A stretch of DNA of 64,000 nt from assembly GCF_000471905.2 (NCBI RefSeq), contig NW_006495044.1:4088207-4152206 (forward strand), given 5' to 3'. Position numbers and translations under genes: made by a program. This DNA is from Amborella trichopoda. Lineage: Eukaryota; Streptophyta; Magnoliopsida; Amborellales; Amborellaceae. Shown piece by piece: positions 1 through 10,900 of this stretch (position 1 is its first letter; each line of letters opens with the position of its first letter). Under the pieces are notes generated by a model that was given only the letters and a program-made list of their open reading frames with translations, was not told where the DNA came from and did no database searches.

Positions 1-23
1 TAATAGCAAGCCCACAGTTCCTC

Positions 24-30
24 TATAAAA
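24..30 (+). promoter_or_regulatory. TATA box of an antisense-ORF-type unit
   Basis: The string TATAAAA is followed directly by a run of G. The same layout (TATA-like box, then AGGG/GGGG) occurs on the plus strand ahead of the antisense units of elements A (7048), X (18618) and, degraded, C (41516). About 40 bases downstream the text resembles the stretch after the element X box (a shared CTTGTTTGGAG). The promoter role is inferred from position and motif only. Confidence 0.5.
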
Positions 31-790
31 GGGGGCGTTTAGGCTGAGAGACAGCACATGGAGCTTGTTTGGAGTTGAGCTTACTTTAAGAGGCTCGGTG
101 GGTGGTCCAACCTTTGATGGTGGGCTTGAGCCCTCTAGTTGTTTTCGTGCTCTTGGGAGCTGAAGAAGGGTGCTTATGATTGTGTACCCGACGTTAGGCG
201 TCATCGAACTTAGATCCAGTCTTGTTCATTCGGGGATGGGTGGTGAAGGTTTTGACTTTGACCGTCCTTTTGGTGAAGATCGACCAAATGAGGAATTGGT
301 CGTGTCTATTGTCTAGTGCTTGGATAAGCCATCTGTTATAACGAGAGGGGTGTCCTGTTCTGGCTTTTTTTTTATGGCACCCCTTTTTCACCTTCAATTT
401 GTCACGAGAAAGAATAATGAGTTTTCTTTGGTTTTTCTAAGGCCTTGCTTAGAGAGAATGAGGTTGCTCCTTGGAGATGGCTACCAGCTTAGAAAGGGGC
501 AGCTTTATAGCTCGCATGAGGGAGGTCCTTCTATCTAGGTATTCCAAGTTGTCTTTAGAGCAAAGGATCCTGCCCTTGTGGAGTTATGTCTTTGATTTTT
601 TTGGTGTTCGATTCCTTTTCAACAAAGGTGACCGGTGGTTTGTGCCTTGAGGAAATCGAAGCGGCTTTCACAACCATCATGTAGAAGCAGTTTTTCTCTT
701 TGATAAAGGGCCATCTCAAAGATGGTTTCGTTGTAATAGAAACTTGTATTTCTCTTTGTTTATGAATAAATCCTCTTTCTCTTCGGCTTG
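31..790 (+). pseudogene. Relic of an antisense-ORF unit, no intact frame
   Basis: The stretch begins after a TATA box and ends in T-rich DNA with an AATAAA signal at 765-770, as the antisense units of A and X do. The longest plus frame is only 72 codons (320-538) and resembles no family I know. I read it as a decayed copy of the plus-strand unit that lies between integrase and 3' LTR in these minus-strand elements. Its parent element is not in the window. A different short transcribed sequence is possible. Confidence 0.35.
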
Positions 791-1158
791 AGTGCTCTTT
801 ATTTTTTTTTTAGCGTATTTTGTCCGTATTTCTACTCTGTCGACTTATTCTTCTTCGGGCATGATCTGCTTTACTTGGATGGCCTAGATGCCTCCTTCTT
901 GAGTGTGTGCGTAGCATGAGGAACGAAGTTCCCTCTCTTGTGGGCGTGTGACTGTGTGCTGGGTTATGCAAATAAATGATGTGTTCCTAGGGTAGTCTGA
1001 AATATATTGAAGAGTAGAGAAAGAGTGTCGCGTACCTAGATGGTGTTTGACCTGGTATAAATGCGTTGTCTTTCCGGTGTGTCGTGCATGAGGAATAACC
1101 ACTATTTGAGTTGGTGGCATGCTTTGGGATGAGCGTGATGCTTTTAATTGCTGCACGC
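791..1158. other. Unassigned flank left of element A
   Basis: No open frame or domain is recognisable. The stretch ends CACGC just before the element A LTR. The same five bases occur at 18389-18393 at the other edge of A, but there they overlap the terminal CA of the LTR, so a target-site duplication is possible but not clean. Confidence 0.4.
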
Positions 1159-1789
1159 TAGTTAGGTACCTCGATCTCGCCCTCTGGATCTAGATGATCT
1201 TGTGGCATGTATCTCGGGTTTCTAGTGAACCCGGGACTTGAGATCGCTCTTTCAGGAACCTTACTCAAGATCAAGGGCAGATATACCAACCAATGAGAGA
1301 GGAATTTAAGGTAGGTTCGGGACTTACTCAAGCTGGCTAGCGTGGGTGCCCTCTTAGATCACAAAGAAAGCCCACCAGTTGCTTTAGTTGGTTCGAAATT
1401 GCCTCCCTTGACCTGCGAACACCTTGTTTTCTACACAACACTAACATGGTTAATTTACAAGACAAGGGGGCCGAAGGACGCACCCTTGTCTTAGGGCAAT
1501 GCACATTCGTGCGGCTATGAATGTAAAAAATTAGGGTGATGAAGAGAAGAGGGTTTTGAATGAGAGAAGAAAAGAATGAAGAAAAGGCATGAGATGACAA
1601 GGAGATGGAGTCCCGATGGCGCTAGGCGGTGCCACCCACAACCGTGGTGTAGCAGTGTCGCGGCCGTTAGACGGCGCTAGGCACCACTGCTCACGGCTAA
1701 AGGGTGAGCAGTGAACTATGGACGACACTGGGCATTGCCGTTGGCAACACGAGAAGGCAGCACACCCCTGCGCGGGCGGCAATAGCCTC

Positions 1790-2330
1790 TTATGAAGCAC
1801 GCGGAGATAGCCAATTGTGAAGCACCCGACGATAGCCAGTTGCGAAGCACGTGACGATAGTTCTTTGCAAGGCACATGACGATAGGCGTGGAATACAAAG
1901 GGGAACCGATGGATGGCGATGAGTTCCGAACGCATGAAGGAGGCTCGTGGGTGGCGATAGACACTGGACGTGCAAAGGAAGCTTGCGAACGACGATAGGC
2001 ACTAAGCACATGAAGGGAGCTTGTAGATGGCAGATAGGCACCAAGCGCATGAAGGGAGCTCACGAACAGTGGTAGGCACCAGACGCGTAGAGGTAGCTCA
2101 CAGACAGCGGTAGGCACTGAGCGCATGAAGGGAGCTCACAGACGGTGATAGGCATCGAACTCATGAAGGGGGCTTGCAAACGGCGATAGGCACCGAATGA
2201 ACAAAGGGGGGGCTCGCGGATGGTGATAGGCACCGAACACACGAAGGGAGCTCACGGAGGACGATAAGCATTGCGGCGACCTCTTGCGGGGTGGCGATAG
2301 GCATCGTTGTCTACGTTAGGCGCACAACAG
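1790..2330. repeat. Degenerate tandem array in LTR A
   Basis: About a dozen irregular units of roughly 40-45 bp carry the motifs GATAGGCACCGA and AAGGGAGCTC. The equivalent array in the other LTR lies at about 16130-16620. It sits downstream of the LTR promoter in the minus-strand sense, so it would be part of the transcript leader. Element C carries a different array, of hairpin units, at the same position. Confidence 0.75.
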
Positions 2331-2794
2331 GGGGAAGACCCCTGCGGGCGGCAATAAGTTTCATCCTTTGTGTTCTTCACTGAGACGTCGAGGACACCTC
2401 TGTGGACGGCGATGAGCAGCACCATTTGCGAGCCTCACTGAGAGATAGAGATGAACAAACAGAAGGAGGAAAGGAGCTCGCGCATGGTGCTTCCATCGCC
2501 ATGCATGACCTATGAGACTACAGGAAGGAGAAAGAAGAAAAGAAAGAGGCATGCACAGCACTGCCACTGCCGTGCATGGCCTCTGAGGGAGGCTCAGGTG
2601 AAGAAGAAGAAGAAGAAAGAAAAGAAGAGAGAGAGAAGTGCCTTAAGCCTAAGGGTACTGATCCAAAAGTTTCTCTTTCCTTATTCTATCTCTCCAAACG
2701 TGAGCCAACAATGAGAAGGAAAGGGAATTCTATTAAGTAAAAATTCTCTTTTTGTGAAGGGTTTCTAGCCTTTGCGTATAATGATGGTACATGG

Positions 2795-2802
2795 TATATA
2801 TA
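2795..2802 (-). promoter_or_regulatory. Probable TATA box of LTR A (3' copy)
   Basis: TATATATA lies in the middle of the LTR and is conserved at 17102-17109 in the 5' LTR. Comparable boxes occur near 27938 (LTR X) and 54113 (LTR C). Its place between U3 and the CT-rich leader (minus-strand sense) fits a retrotransposon core promoter. Confidence 0.55.
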
Positions 2803-4070
2803 GAATTGTGCTAAAACATGGGTGGATTGATCAAAATTAAACCTAATTACTGGAAATTAAGACTTAAATGAGTTAAAAAAAAATAAAAAATATGGTGCAA
2901 AATGATAGATTTGCCCCTTCCTAACAAGTTGTGGAATTTCAAGACAGTCCCTGTTACCCTAGAACGTGTGATTTTTCATGGATGATCAGGGGTCGTTCTG
3001 ATGCTCGTTTAATCGAAATATGGCTGCTTTCTTATAGGGCTCGGTATGGTGATCAATTTGTTACCAACTGGAGCCATGGATCATGTTATTAGGGTACGAT
3101 CATGTGACTTGAAATTTGAATGAATCTTGAAACTTTGGATCGATTGTATGCTTGTTCCTTGATGTTTTTCTGTGATTTCTTCGTTGGAACACACTGAGCA
3201 TGCTGTCACGATCGCAGGGCAACAAACACAGCTCGATTCCGTGCCTGGACGAAGATTTTGCAACTTTGAAGTTTTGGCCGGAATCTGGAATTTCGACCAC
3301 GAAATTTGTAATCACTTCGTCGCCTTCGTGTGCAGAATCCGTCTGTTCATCATGTACGGCGTTCGGACTAGAGATAACCCCAGACCTTGCATGCAATCGA
3401 ATTTATTTCACATCGATCGGGCTCGTGAGAGGCCTGATTTGGTTGCTCGAGCGAGGCACAATGCTGTTGATTTTCCAGTACTTTCTTCACGGATCAACAA
3501 CTTCTCTCTATCTTTTCTTCCCGCTCGGGCGTCGTTGCCAGGCGTGCCACATATCGAAACGCTCGTCTCGGCGAGACGAACACGTCCATCAAGTTTGAGC
3601 ACAATCCGATCTCGAATGAATGATATATAGGGGTCGAAAGTCACTGGTCGTGACTGCCCCTTTAATGGAGTTGAGTTGCAAGGTGGCCGCCGGGAATAGG
3701 CTCCTCTTGTTTCGCTCTTTCACCTATAACGTTTTCTTGGAGTATCTGTTTTTGTTGAAATTTGACCCATGGGGGCTTTCAACCATTTCAGATCTAATGG
3801 CAGTGGTACCACATTAAATTGAGATACCAAAATTATAGCTCTAGTTATAGGGTCCGTTTCAGGGCGCTAGAGGCTGATTTTGCTAAAACAGTTTCTCAGT
3901 CTACGCTGCCTTAGACATGTCAGAATGCGATGAAACTTGGCAAGAGAATTTTGAGAGTCCTTATGAAGATCTTGTCCAGTTTTGGGGCTATTTTGAGACT
4001 GTCAAAATTTCCACTATTTGTTAGGCTTTATTGACCGGAGACCCACGATGATGAAAAATGTCTTCCAACA

Positions 4071-4087
4071 ACATGCCCCACCGAATG
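4071..4087 (-). other. Polypurine tract of element A
   Basis: The minus strand reads CATTCGGTGGGGCATGT immediately before the LTR start TGTTGG. Element C (38866-38882) and element E (33344-33360) carry nearly the same purine block at the same place, so it is very likely the primer for plus-strand DNA synthesis. Confidence 0.7.
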
Positions 4088-5599
4088 TTGTGCTTCGAGT
4101 GAAACGAGAAGTACAATCATTTGGGAAATTTCCCCTGGCTAGCCGCATGACTATGTGAATGATGAGGAGATTCATGCAATGTTGTGACTAGGATGCTCTG
4201 ACATTAGGACGTAATGTATGGGTCTACTCGTGGAGACTTTAGGGGGATAAGAGACTTTTGAGGGATCCTGTCGAAGTCCTCACCCTTGAGGAAGTCTTTG
4301 CGATTCTGACAGCTTAAGGATTTTGTAGGGACCTCATTAGTCAGAATTGGGCCTATCTGAAGGGCAAGTGCTATGAACCTTTGGTTGGCATTGTTTACTG
4401 CTACACCAGGTTTGCTTTTGATGATCAGGGTATCTCTGTAGGTCTTATTCAGTGGGGTCCAGTTGGGGGCTTCTGACTATCCTGAAAGTCTGGGCCTTTC
4501 AGCTAGAAGGAATTTTGGCGAGGCGGCCTCGTGGGCCCCATCCTGCAAGGTCCAGTAGGGGCCTTCTTAGTAGCTTGTCCTGAAAATATTGACCTATTGG
4601 CTAAGGAAGGTTTTAGGCGAGGCGACCTCATGGCGAGACATTACCCTGAAGTCTTTGGCAGGTTTGGCCTTGGCTTCGTTAGTTTCTTGCCATCGTGATG
4701 GTTTTTTAGCATTTTGGAGGGATCTTTCGGTCGTTGTCTTTACCCTCAAGGACTCTTGTTGTTTTTGGAGGTGAAATGTGGAAGATCTTATGAGGCTCTC
4801 ACTCCCAGATGAGCCACTTTGCGTTGTGATTGGATGCTGACAGTTGAGGATTTTAAGTAGACCTCGTCTGCCAGAATTATGACTGTTTGACAATTATGTG
4901 TCGGCTGAGGCTGTGGTGCTGTGTCAACCTGTTTTGATGGTCCAAGCACCCTTTGTGTTTTGGCTCTTTTACCCATGACCTTCAGATCATGTCTGCCCTT
5001 TTCATCCGTTTTTTCTCTCGGTGTCCTTTTAGGGTTTTCACCGTGCCTGGGTTTTTATTTTCACAGAACTCTTTACTCATGGTTTCATGACCATGCCCTT
5101 CCGTCATTTTTACTCATGGTGTTCCCTTGTCCAGTGTACACCATACTCATTTTTTGTGAAGGCATGTTTAGGGTCATGCCTTCGAGACTTGTGTGAAGCC
5201 TTTTAATGTCATGCGGCCAGGACATGCACTATGGTTTAGGGTCATACAGCTGGACCATAGTGGTGATGAATGACAGTCTGTGGAGGCCATAAAGTGAGTA
5301 TGGTGATGGTCTTGAGTCACTTTGGGGAGATGACACAAGGCTACCTATGAAAGATGGAAGGTGTATGAATGGTGGGTGAAAAATGATGACCCACTAGCTG
5401 ATGACGAGTATGGATGGCGAGATGGTTCGCCATTTTGTGATCATGGGTGAGACTCACTGGGTAATGATGAATAGTGCCAATGAAGTGAATGGGCTCATTG
5501 GGGAAGCAATGAAGGTGGTGCGCACACACGAATGGGTTGGTTAGGGAAAGTATTCGTGAGAATGCACGTAAAAGGGGTGTGCACGTATGTTGGGGCATT

Positions 5600-6530
5600 T
5601 TTAAGGTCATGCCTCTTGGACTTGGACAAAGCAGTTTAACATCATGTGGCTAGGGTGTGCACTATGGTTTAAGGTCATATAGCTCGGACCATGGTTATGC
5701 AGTTTAAACTCATATAACTAGGACAATGCAGTTTAAGGTTGTGCCACTAGACCTCTGCTACATTTTAAGGTCGTATAGTTTGGACCATGATGTTGAGCCT
5801 TTTAATGTCATGCAACTATGACATAGACTATGGTTTATGGTCATATAGTTCGGACCGTGGCTATGCAGTTTAAAGTCATGCAACTAGGACTAGCCAGTTT
5901 AAGGTCATGAAACTAGATCTCCGCTACAGTTTAAGGTCGTATAGTTTGGACCATGGCTATGCAGTTTAAAGTCATGCAGCGTTGACTATGGCTGTGAGTT
6001 TAAGGTCATCTAGCACGGACCACAACTGTGTAGTTTAAGGTCAAAAAAAAAAATCTAAGATGTTAGAAAAAGATTTACGAGGTACGAAAGGGAAATATGT
6101 GTGGGAAAGAGATGTTCGCTCTCATATGTGAGCAATCCACGGCTGAGATATGTCAATATCGGATTTGTTTTTTACTTCAATATATATATATATATATTAG
6201 TTTTTTTTAGTGTTATTATTATTATTAGTTATTATAGTTCGAGAAATTTTGTATAAGGTGTCAGCCTAGCACGGATCACAGCTATGCAGTTTAAGGTCAT
6301 GCAGCACGGACCACGGTTGTGCAGTTTATGGTCATGCGGCATGGACCACGGCTGTGCAATTTAAAGTCATGCAACTAGATCTCCGCTACAGTTTAAGGTC
6401 ATATAGTTTGGACCATGCAGTTTAAGGTTGTGCAACTAGACTGTGGCTGTGCAGTTTAAGGTCATGCGGCCAAGACCATGGCTATACAGTTTAAGGTCAT
6501 GCAGCATGGACCATTGTGTGGATCGCCATG
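5600..6530. repeat. Short tandem repeats with GTTTAAGGTCAT core
   Basis: Roughly twenty irregular units of about 36-45 bp alternate GTTTAAGGTCATGCAGC-like and GGACCATGG-like segments. They are interrupted at 6178-6240 by a TA/ATT microsatellite. The same units appear in element C at about 40130-40830. Confidence 0.8.
6178..6240. repeat. TA and ATT microsatellite
   Basis: A run of alternating TA is followed by T-rich DNA and several ATT triplets. It interrupts the GTTTAAGGTCAT repeats of element A and is absent at the same place in element C. Confidence 0.9.
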
Positions 6531-7047
6531 TAGGTGAAGTTGCATGGGGAATAGGTCTGTGGATAGCAATCTAACTCCATGAGGATAAAGATAGTTGAGG
6601 CTATACGCAAGAGAGATTTAGATGAAGATGGTGGCCTTACAAGGAGTGGCAAACGAAAGCGGACTTCACGGGGGGATTAAGAGGGTAAGTGTGACTCCCT
6701 GAGGATGATGAGTAATGATATGATGTACTATGCTAAGAATGGCAGGCTGGAGTATAGATGCAACCCCATTGGGGGTTGAAAAGATAAGAATGACCCTAAC
6801 TCCTTGGGGATAGTGGGTCGCAATAGGATGTGACTCCTACTGTGGATGTTGGTGGGAAAAGACCCATCGGGGATTGGAGGGTAAGGCGACCCTATTTTTC
6901 TTTTGCATACAACTAACTTCACTAGGGATGTTGATGAAATATGCCTGGCAAAGAGGTGTGCCCATTTCACAGTTTACAGTCACGCGTGTGGACTATCTGT
7001 CACGTTGTTTATCGAATTTGTGAGGGGCAGTTCATGGCATAGCTGAG

Positions 7048-7055
7048 TATAAAAG
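7048..7055 (+). promoter_or_regulatory. TATA box ahead of antisense unit of element A
   Basis: TATAAAAG followed by GGGG stands on the plus strand, opposite to the element's own genes, about 50 bases before a GA-rich leader and then the antisense ORF relic. Elements X and C have similar boxes at the equivalent place. Confidence 0.55.
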
Positions 7056-7079
7056 GGGGAAAAACCTTATTTTACCATT

Positions 7080-9320
7080 TTACTGAAGGGTAAAACATTC
7101 GAAGAGAGTTTTAGAGAGAGAGAGAAAGAGAGCCGGAGCTTTCTGCGAGAGTATCCCAGCTAGAGCTTTCCCGACCCAAATTTGCAGTAGACAGGCCCTT
7201 AGGAGCTTTTCTGGCAAGCTTCAGCAGGTCGTGGGCCTTTGCGACGTGCTTGCGGATGTTTTCGAAAGGTGCCAACACTCTCCTGAGCAGGGAAGTGGGG
7301 CTTCTCAGGGGCTCACCGAGACCTTTGCGGTGAAGTTGCAGGAGTCGCAGTGGTCTTTCACCAGAGTTATGGTGCTTTTCTAATAGTCCCGAAGTTGAAG
7401 GGGAGGTTGCAGAGAACTCAGAGGAGCTGATGGTCCTCTAGTTATCGGAAGAAGAAGAAGAAGGAGTAGCAGTGGGTTCGTCGAAAAACTCAATGGAATT
7501 TTGATGAGTTTGTGGTGAGCTGTTGAAGTGCAAAAACAGGGAGAAGGGAAATCCACAGGGTCACATAGAAACTTCCTGGTGATTCCAGTGGTTTTTCGGT
7601 AGTCCCGGCAACACGTGGAAAGCAAGGAGGGGTTTTCTGGTGAACAAGAGTGAGTTCTCGGCAAGGAGAGGAAGCATCAGTGAGAACACAAGGCATCATA
7701 GGCCTGCAACGGTCGGGAGACGAAGGGTCAGGTGGTGTGCCCAGATTTCAAGGGACGTGGTATGCCATACGTGCGAATAGCTGGAGCGCAGGCGACATCA
7801 AGTGTTTTACTTTAGCAGACGACAATAACCCCTTGATTGTGAGACGATGATACCCCCTTAATCGGGAGGCGATGATAGTTCTGCCTTTTGCATGCGGCGA
7901 TACCATATCGCTGAGCAGACGGTGTTAGTCCTGCCCTTGACTGCTAGAGGGCGATAGCTTACTAGCCTTGCGCCTCAAGTGAATAGCTGGTGATACGTCC
8001 CTGTGAGCGCAATTTTTCATGGCCGCTTAGTGTCATTTGACAACAAAGATTTTTGATCTAATGGCCCAGCCTTCAGGTGCTATTTTAGATGTGAAGAACC
8101 TCTCGTGAGTAGGGAAGCTAGGCACCAATGAATTCACTGGCGAAACCTTGGTTAGAGGTGAGCCCATCTGGCTCACCGAGGCTTTATGTGAACCCAGGTG
8201 GCCTTTAAGTATCACCTTCGTTAGTGACCCTGTCCGGCTGGTGATAAGGGAGGATAATGATGGTAATGTGAGTGTAGAGGAGACAGGCCCCGTGGGAGAG
8301 CCTGTAGTTGAAGTGGTCACCGTGGAAGACAAGGGCAAAGAAGGTGAGGGAGAAGGTGTCGAACCTGTCGAGGTGGAGATGGCAGTTCAAGAAGGGAGGG
8401 AGAAGGGACTGGTCCTGAAGAGGAGGCTACCATGGTGCAGCGTGACTCTGAGGTAGTGGCTCCAGGCGAGGAGGTCAGCCTTGCCCCAGTTGAGGCTGCG
8501 GAGCTTACATTGGATGAAGTTGCAACATCTGAGCACGAGAGGGTTGAGCCCAAAGTGGTCATGGTAGGGGATCTAAGCGAGAGAGTTGTTGCTGAGGTAT
8601 GAGGGCAGCCAGAGGTTGTCCCTGAATCTGGGGAGTTTGAGGCCTTGGCTGCAACTGGGGATCATCTCGTTGTGGTCACTTCTATTGTACTGCTCAGGCC
8701 CACTTTCAGTGGGCTGTCATGCGTCATTCTGAAGATGCTTCGAATGACCCTCCAGAAGCTGAAGGAGCTATCTCTCGAAGAGCTTGGAACAACGATCCTT
8801 CAGTTGAGGGGGATCGCCTTAGGGAATGAACCTGAAGTCCTTCCTTACTTTGACAGCATTGCCAATGAGCTAGAGTGATGGAGGGCAAAGGCCTTGCGTG
8901 AAGAAGCGACTGCACAACAGTTAGAGAGCTTGCAGTTACCCCCTTTGGAGTCTTCACTTTCGCGCTACCGTGAACTAGTAAGCACTAAATCGCAGCAGAT
9001 GGATGATGCAGTCTCCCCGGAGATCAGACCTTGCTGAGGAGGCTGTCACCCGCCACCACAAAGTGATGGCTCTGAGGGCGAAGATATTAGAGTTGATACA
9101 GAAACTTGACAAGCTGAAGAAGGAGAATGCGACTTGGGAAGCGAAGGACAAGGTGCTTATTGATAACATTTTGGCCCTCGAGTATTCCCTGAGAGAAGTG
9201 ACCACCTTGATGGAGCATGAAGCAGAGATGGTAGCAGGGTTGATGGGCGAGGTCGAGCGAGCGAAGGTATCAGCAGTGACATATAGGGGGAAGATCAATG
9301 AAGCAATTGATCGATTCTGA
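7080..9320 (+). pseudogene. Antisense ORF (aORF) relic of element A
   Basis: A plus-strand unit tail-to-tail with the minus-strand gag-pol, as described for aORFs of Tat-lineage elements. Fragments in several frames remain: 8148-8456 is acidic and rich in Glu and Val; 8645-8878 has a leucine-rich helical part; 9003-9320 (105 codons) is a strongly charged helix with a heptad-like Leu pattern, likely a coiled coil, ending KINEAIDRF then stop. Element X's unit also ends in a coiled-coil-like stretch closing EVIDGF then stop, which supports homology. I cannot name the protein family. In the literature such aORFs are of uncertain function. Confidence 0.6.
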
Positions 9321-9575
9321 CGATGCCTTCATTCTCTTTTTCTTTTCATTTCTTTTTTGTAAAGAAAATGAGATTTTAGTACCTTGATTTATGAACATAA
9401 AGTTCTTTTCTCTTTTATGTGTGCGGCATGACTTTTGTTCTTCCTTCTCCTTTTTATTGCTTCTGCCTTTTCGCCATGTGGGATGAAAAAGGATATCCCA
9501 CTCCTTGCTTCGTCTTTTGACCGCTTGTTGTGGCTTCAATGACCTCGAATGGGGGAGCAGCTGCTTCCTCACCCC
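9321..9575. other. Spacer and deletion point where RT-integrase is missing
   Basis: T-rich 3' end of the antisense unit (about 9330-9480), followed within 100 bases by the minus-strand protease-RT linker. In elements X and C more than 3.5 kb of integrase, RNase H and reverse transcriptase occupies this place. Confidence 0.7.
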
Positions 9576-10478
9576 TTAGTGTTTGATTGGACAGGGGTCA
9601 TAATTCATATTTCTCATGATTTGGTGAGCCAGTTCGTTGTAAATACTCCAATCTAGGGGAGCTTTGGCTTCGATTTGAGGTGCATTGCTTTTGAGCTCAT
9701 CATAAGTCTTAGTCTCAGGGACAAACTCCTTTAAATGCTTTGAAGAGACGCGCATAACCTCCAACTGATTCTGAACGCTATGAACCTCGCTTCTTAGCAT
9801 TGCCATGGGGTTTTGTTCCTGAGAGCCGAAGGGCTACCTCTTATCGGCATGTACCTCTTCGGGAGCCATTGAGAGGTGAAAGACCTTTTCTTGGCTATTG
9901 GTGATCCCCTTGTTCCAGGAGGATGAAATTTGGAGTACCCTCCTCGGTAGTTGGTGTGTCAATTCTGCTTCTAAATGAGCAATGGGGACGTGCATAACCT
10001 TTTAATGGTCCGGTGTAAAAGTAACCCTTGGTGCTGGAAGATCTACCTTCAGAGCTTCCTCAATCTCAAGAGCTGCTTCTAGCACGCCATTTTGTTCTGG
10101 TGAATTAGAAGCAAAGGTAGAGGGGAAAGCTTTGTCTTCTAGAGAAGGCACCATGACCTCGGAGAGGTGACAAGGTATACTTGGGCAGATAGGAGTCAAA
10201 GGGAGGGTTTTGCCTTGTCTTTCCTCCTCTTTGAACATGTCTGTAATCATTCGTCCTAGATCTTTAGCGTCGTTGTGAGATGAGGTTCCTGTCTCTCTCA
10301 CAGGATTCCAATCATCATCCTTTGACTTTTTTGGTGCCGGAAGGTCTGTGAAATAATATTTAGCGTCAGTATAATGAGTTTCGACTACAGGGAATGGTCT
10401 TTTGTTAACATAGTCCGTGTGCTATCTCTCATCTCGGTTGCACTTGAAGCATTGATCGAGTGTGGAAGGAACCACCCC
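9576..10478 (-). pseudogene. Protease-RT linker of element A
   Basis: The stretch comprises frames 9576-9806 and 10002-10301. The segment ending at 9576 has a Trp-x-x-x-Tyr ... AHQIM-x-x-M-x-Y-x-P pattern that recurs in element X (23830-24084), which places it downstream of protease. The rest is acidic and Pro-rich without a known domain. The next expected part, the start of reverse transcriptase, is absent. Confidence 0.55.
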
Positions 10479-10900
10479 CTAATCATGAAGCCAAAGGCGG
10501 CTGAGCTGGACGTTGTAAGATTTATCAGTGTCGATCACATGAAACTGAGCATAATCATTGAGATCACTGATCTTAAGGCGAAGACGCACTGTGCCAACTG
10601 GCTTTTCTCTTGATTGGTTGAACCCTTGCACAGTGATGTGCGTAGGAGTGAGGTCAACAGATCCTAATCCCAATCACGTGAGGATCCTTCTTGGGATCAG
10701 GTTAACTGCTGACCTTCCATCCAGCATGATCCGGTTGATAGGGCAGGCGTGTAGTTCACCATTCACAAAGAGGGGGCGATTGTGGAATTTTCCTCCCAAT
10801 TGAAGGTCATCTTCAGAAAAGGAGATTGCCAAGCACGCACTCAGGATGGCTGAGTCAACCTCAATGGGCTCCACTATAGTCTCGTATACCTCTGGGTTAG
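10479..10900 (-). pseudogene. Retropepsin-like aspartic protease of element A
   Basis: A viral-type aspartic protease that would process the Gag-Pol polyprotein. The frame ending at 10674 holds the active-site region, in which the family's D-G-G-S reads D-G-R-S (LDGRSAVNLIP), so a glycine next to the catalytic Asp is changed to Arg. The second half (10479-10673) keeps the flap-like ITVQGFNQ motif, the V-G-T-V-R-L strand and SYNVQLSR-x-W-L-H near the C-terminus. A stop separates the halves. The homologous region in element X (25000-25400) keeps D-G-G-S. Probably inactive. Confidence 0.75.

Larger units (their letters stand above)
1159..4070 (-). repeat. 3' LTR of element A
   Basis: This LTR matches 15518-18390 end to end. 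On the minus strand it starts TGTTGGAAG and ends CTAACTA (CTAACCA in the partner). It contains, in minus-strand order, a long U3, a TATA box near 2795, a purine-rich tract on the plus strand near 2580-2640, a degenerate tandem array (about 1790-2330) and a conserved block near 1350 shared by all LTRs of the window. Short plus and minus frames inside it are chance. Confidence 0.85.
4088..7040 (-). other. Non-coding 3' region of element A between PPT and antisense unit
   Basis: No coding frame is supported. The stretch corresponds to 38883-41510 in element C, and in part to the reverse complement of 31930-33340. It contains short repeats of the type GTTTAAGGTCATGC plus GGACCATGG from about 5160 to 6530, and a TA/ATT microsatellite near 6178-6240. 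Conservation of this layout in two elements suggests it is a regular component of the family. Confidence 0.7.

Noticed and set aside
3172..3644. Plus and minus frames of 78-152 codons in LTR A
   Set aside because: They overlap each other in an LTR and are broken in the partner LTR.
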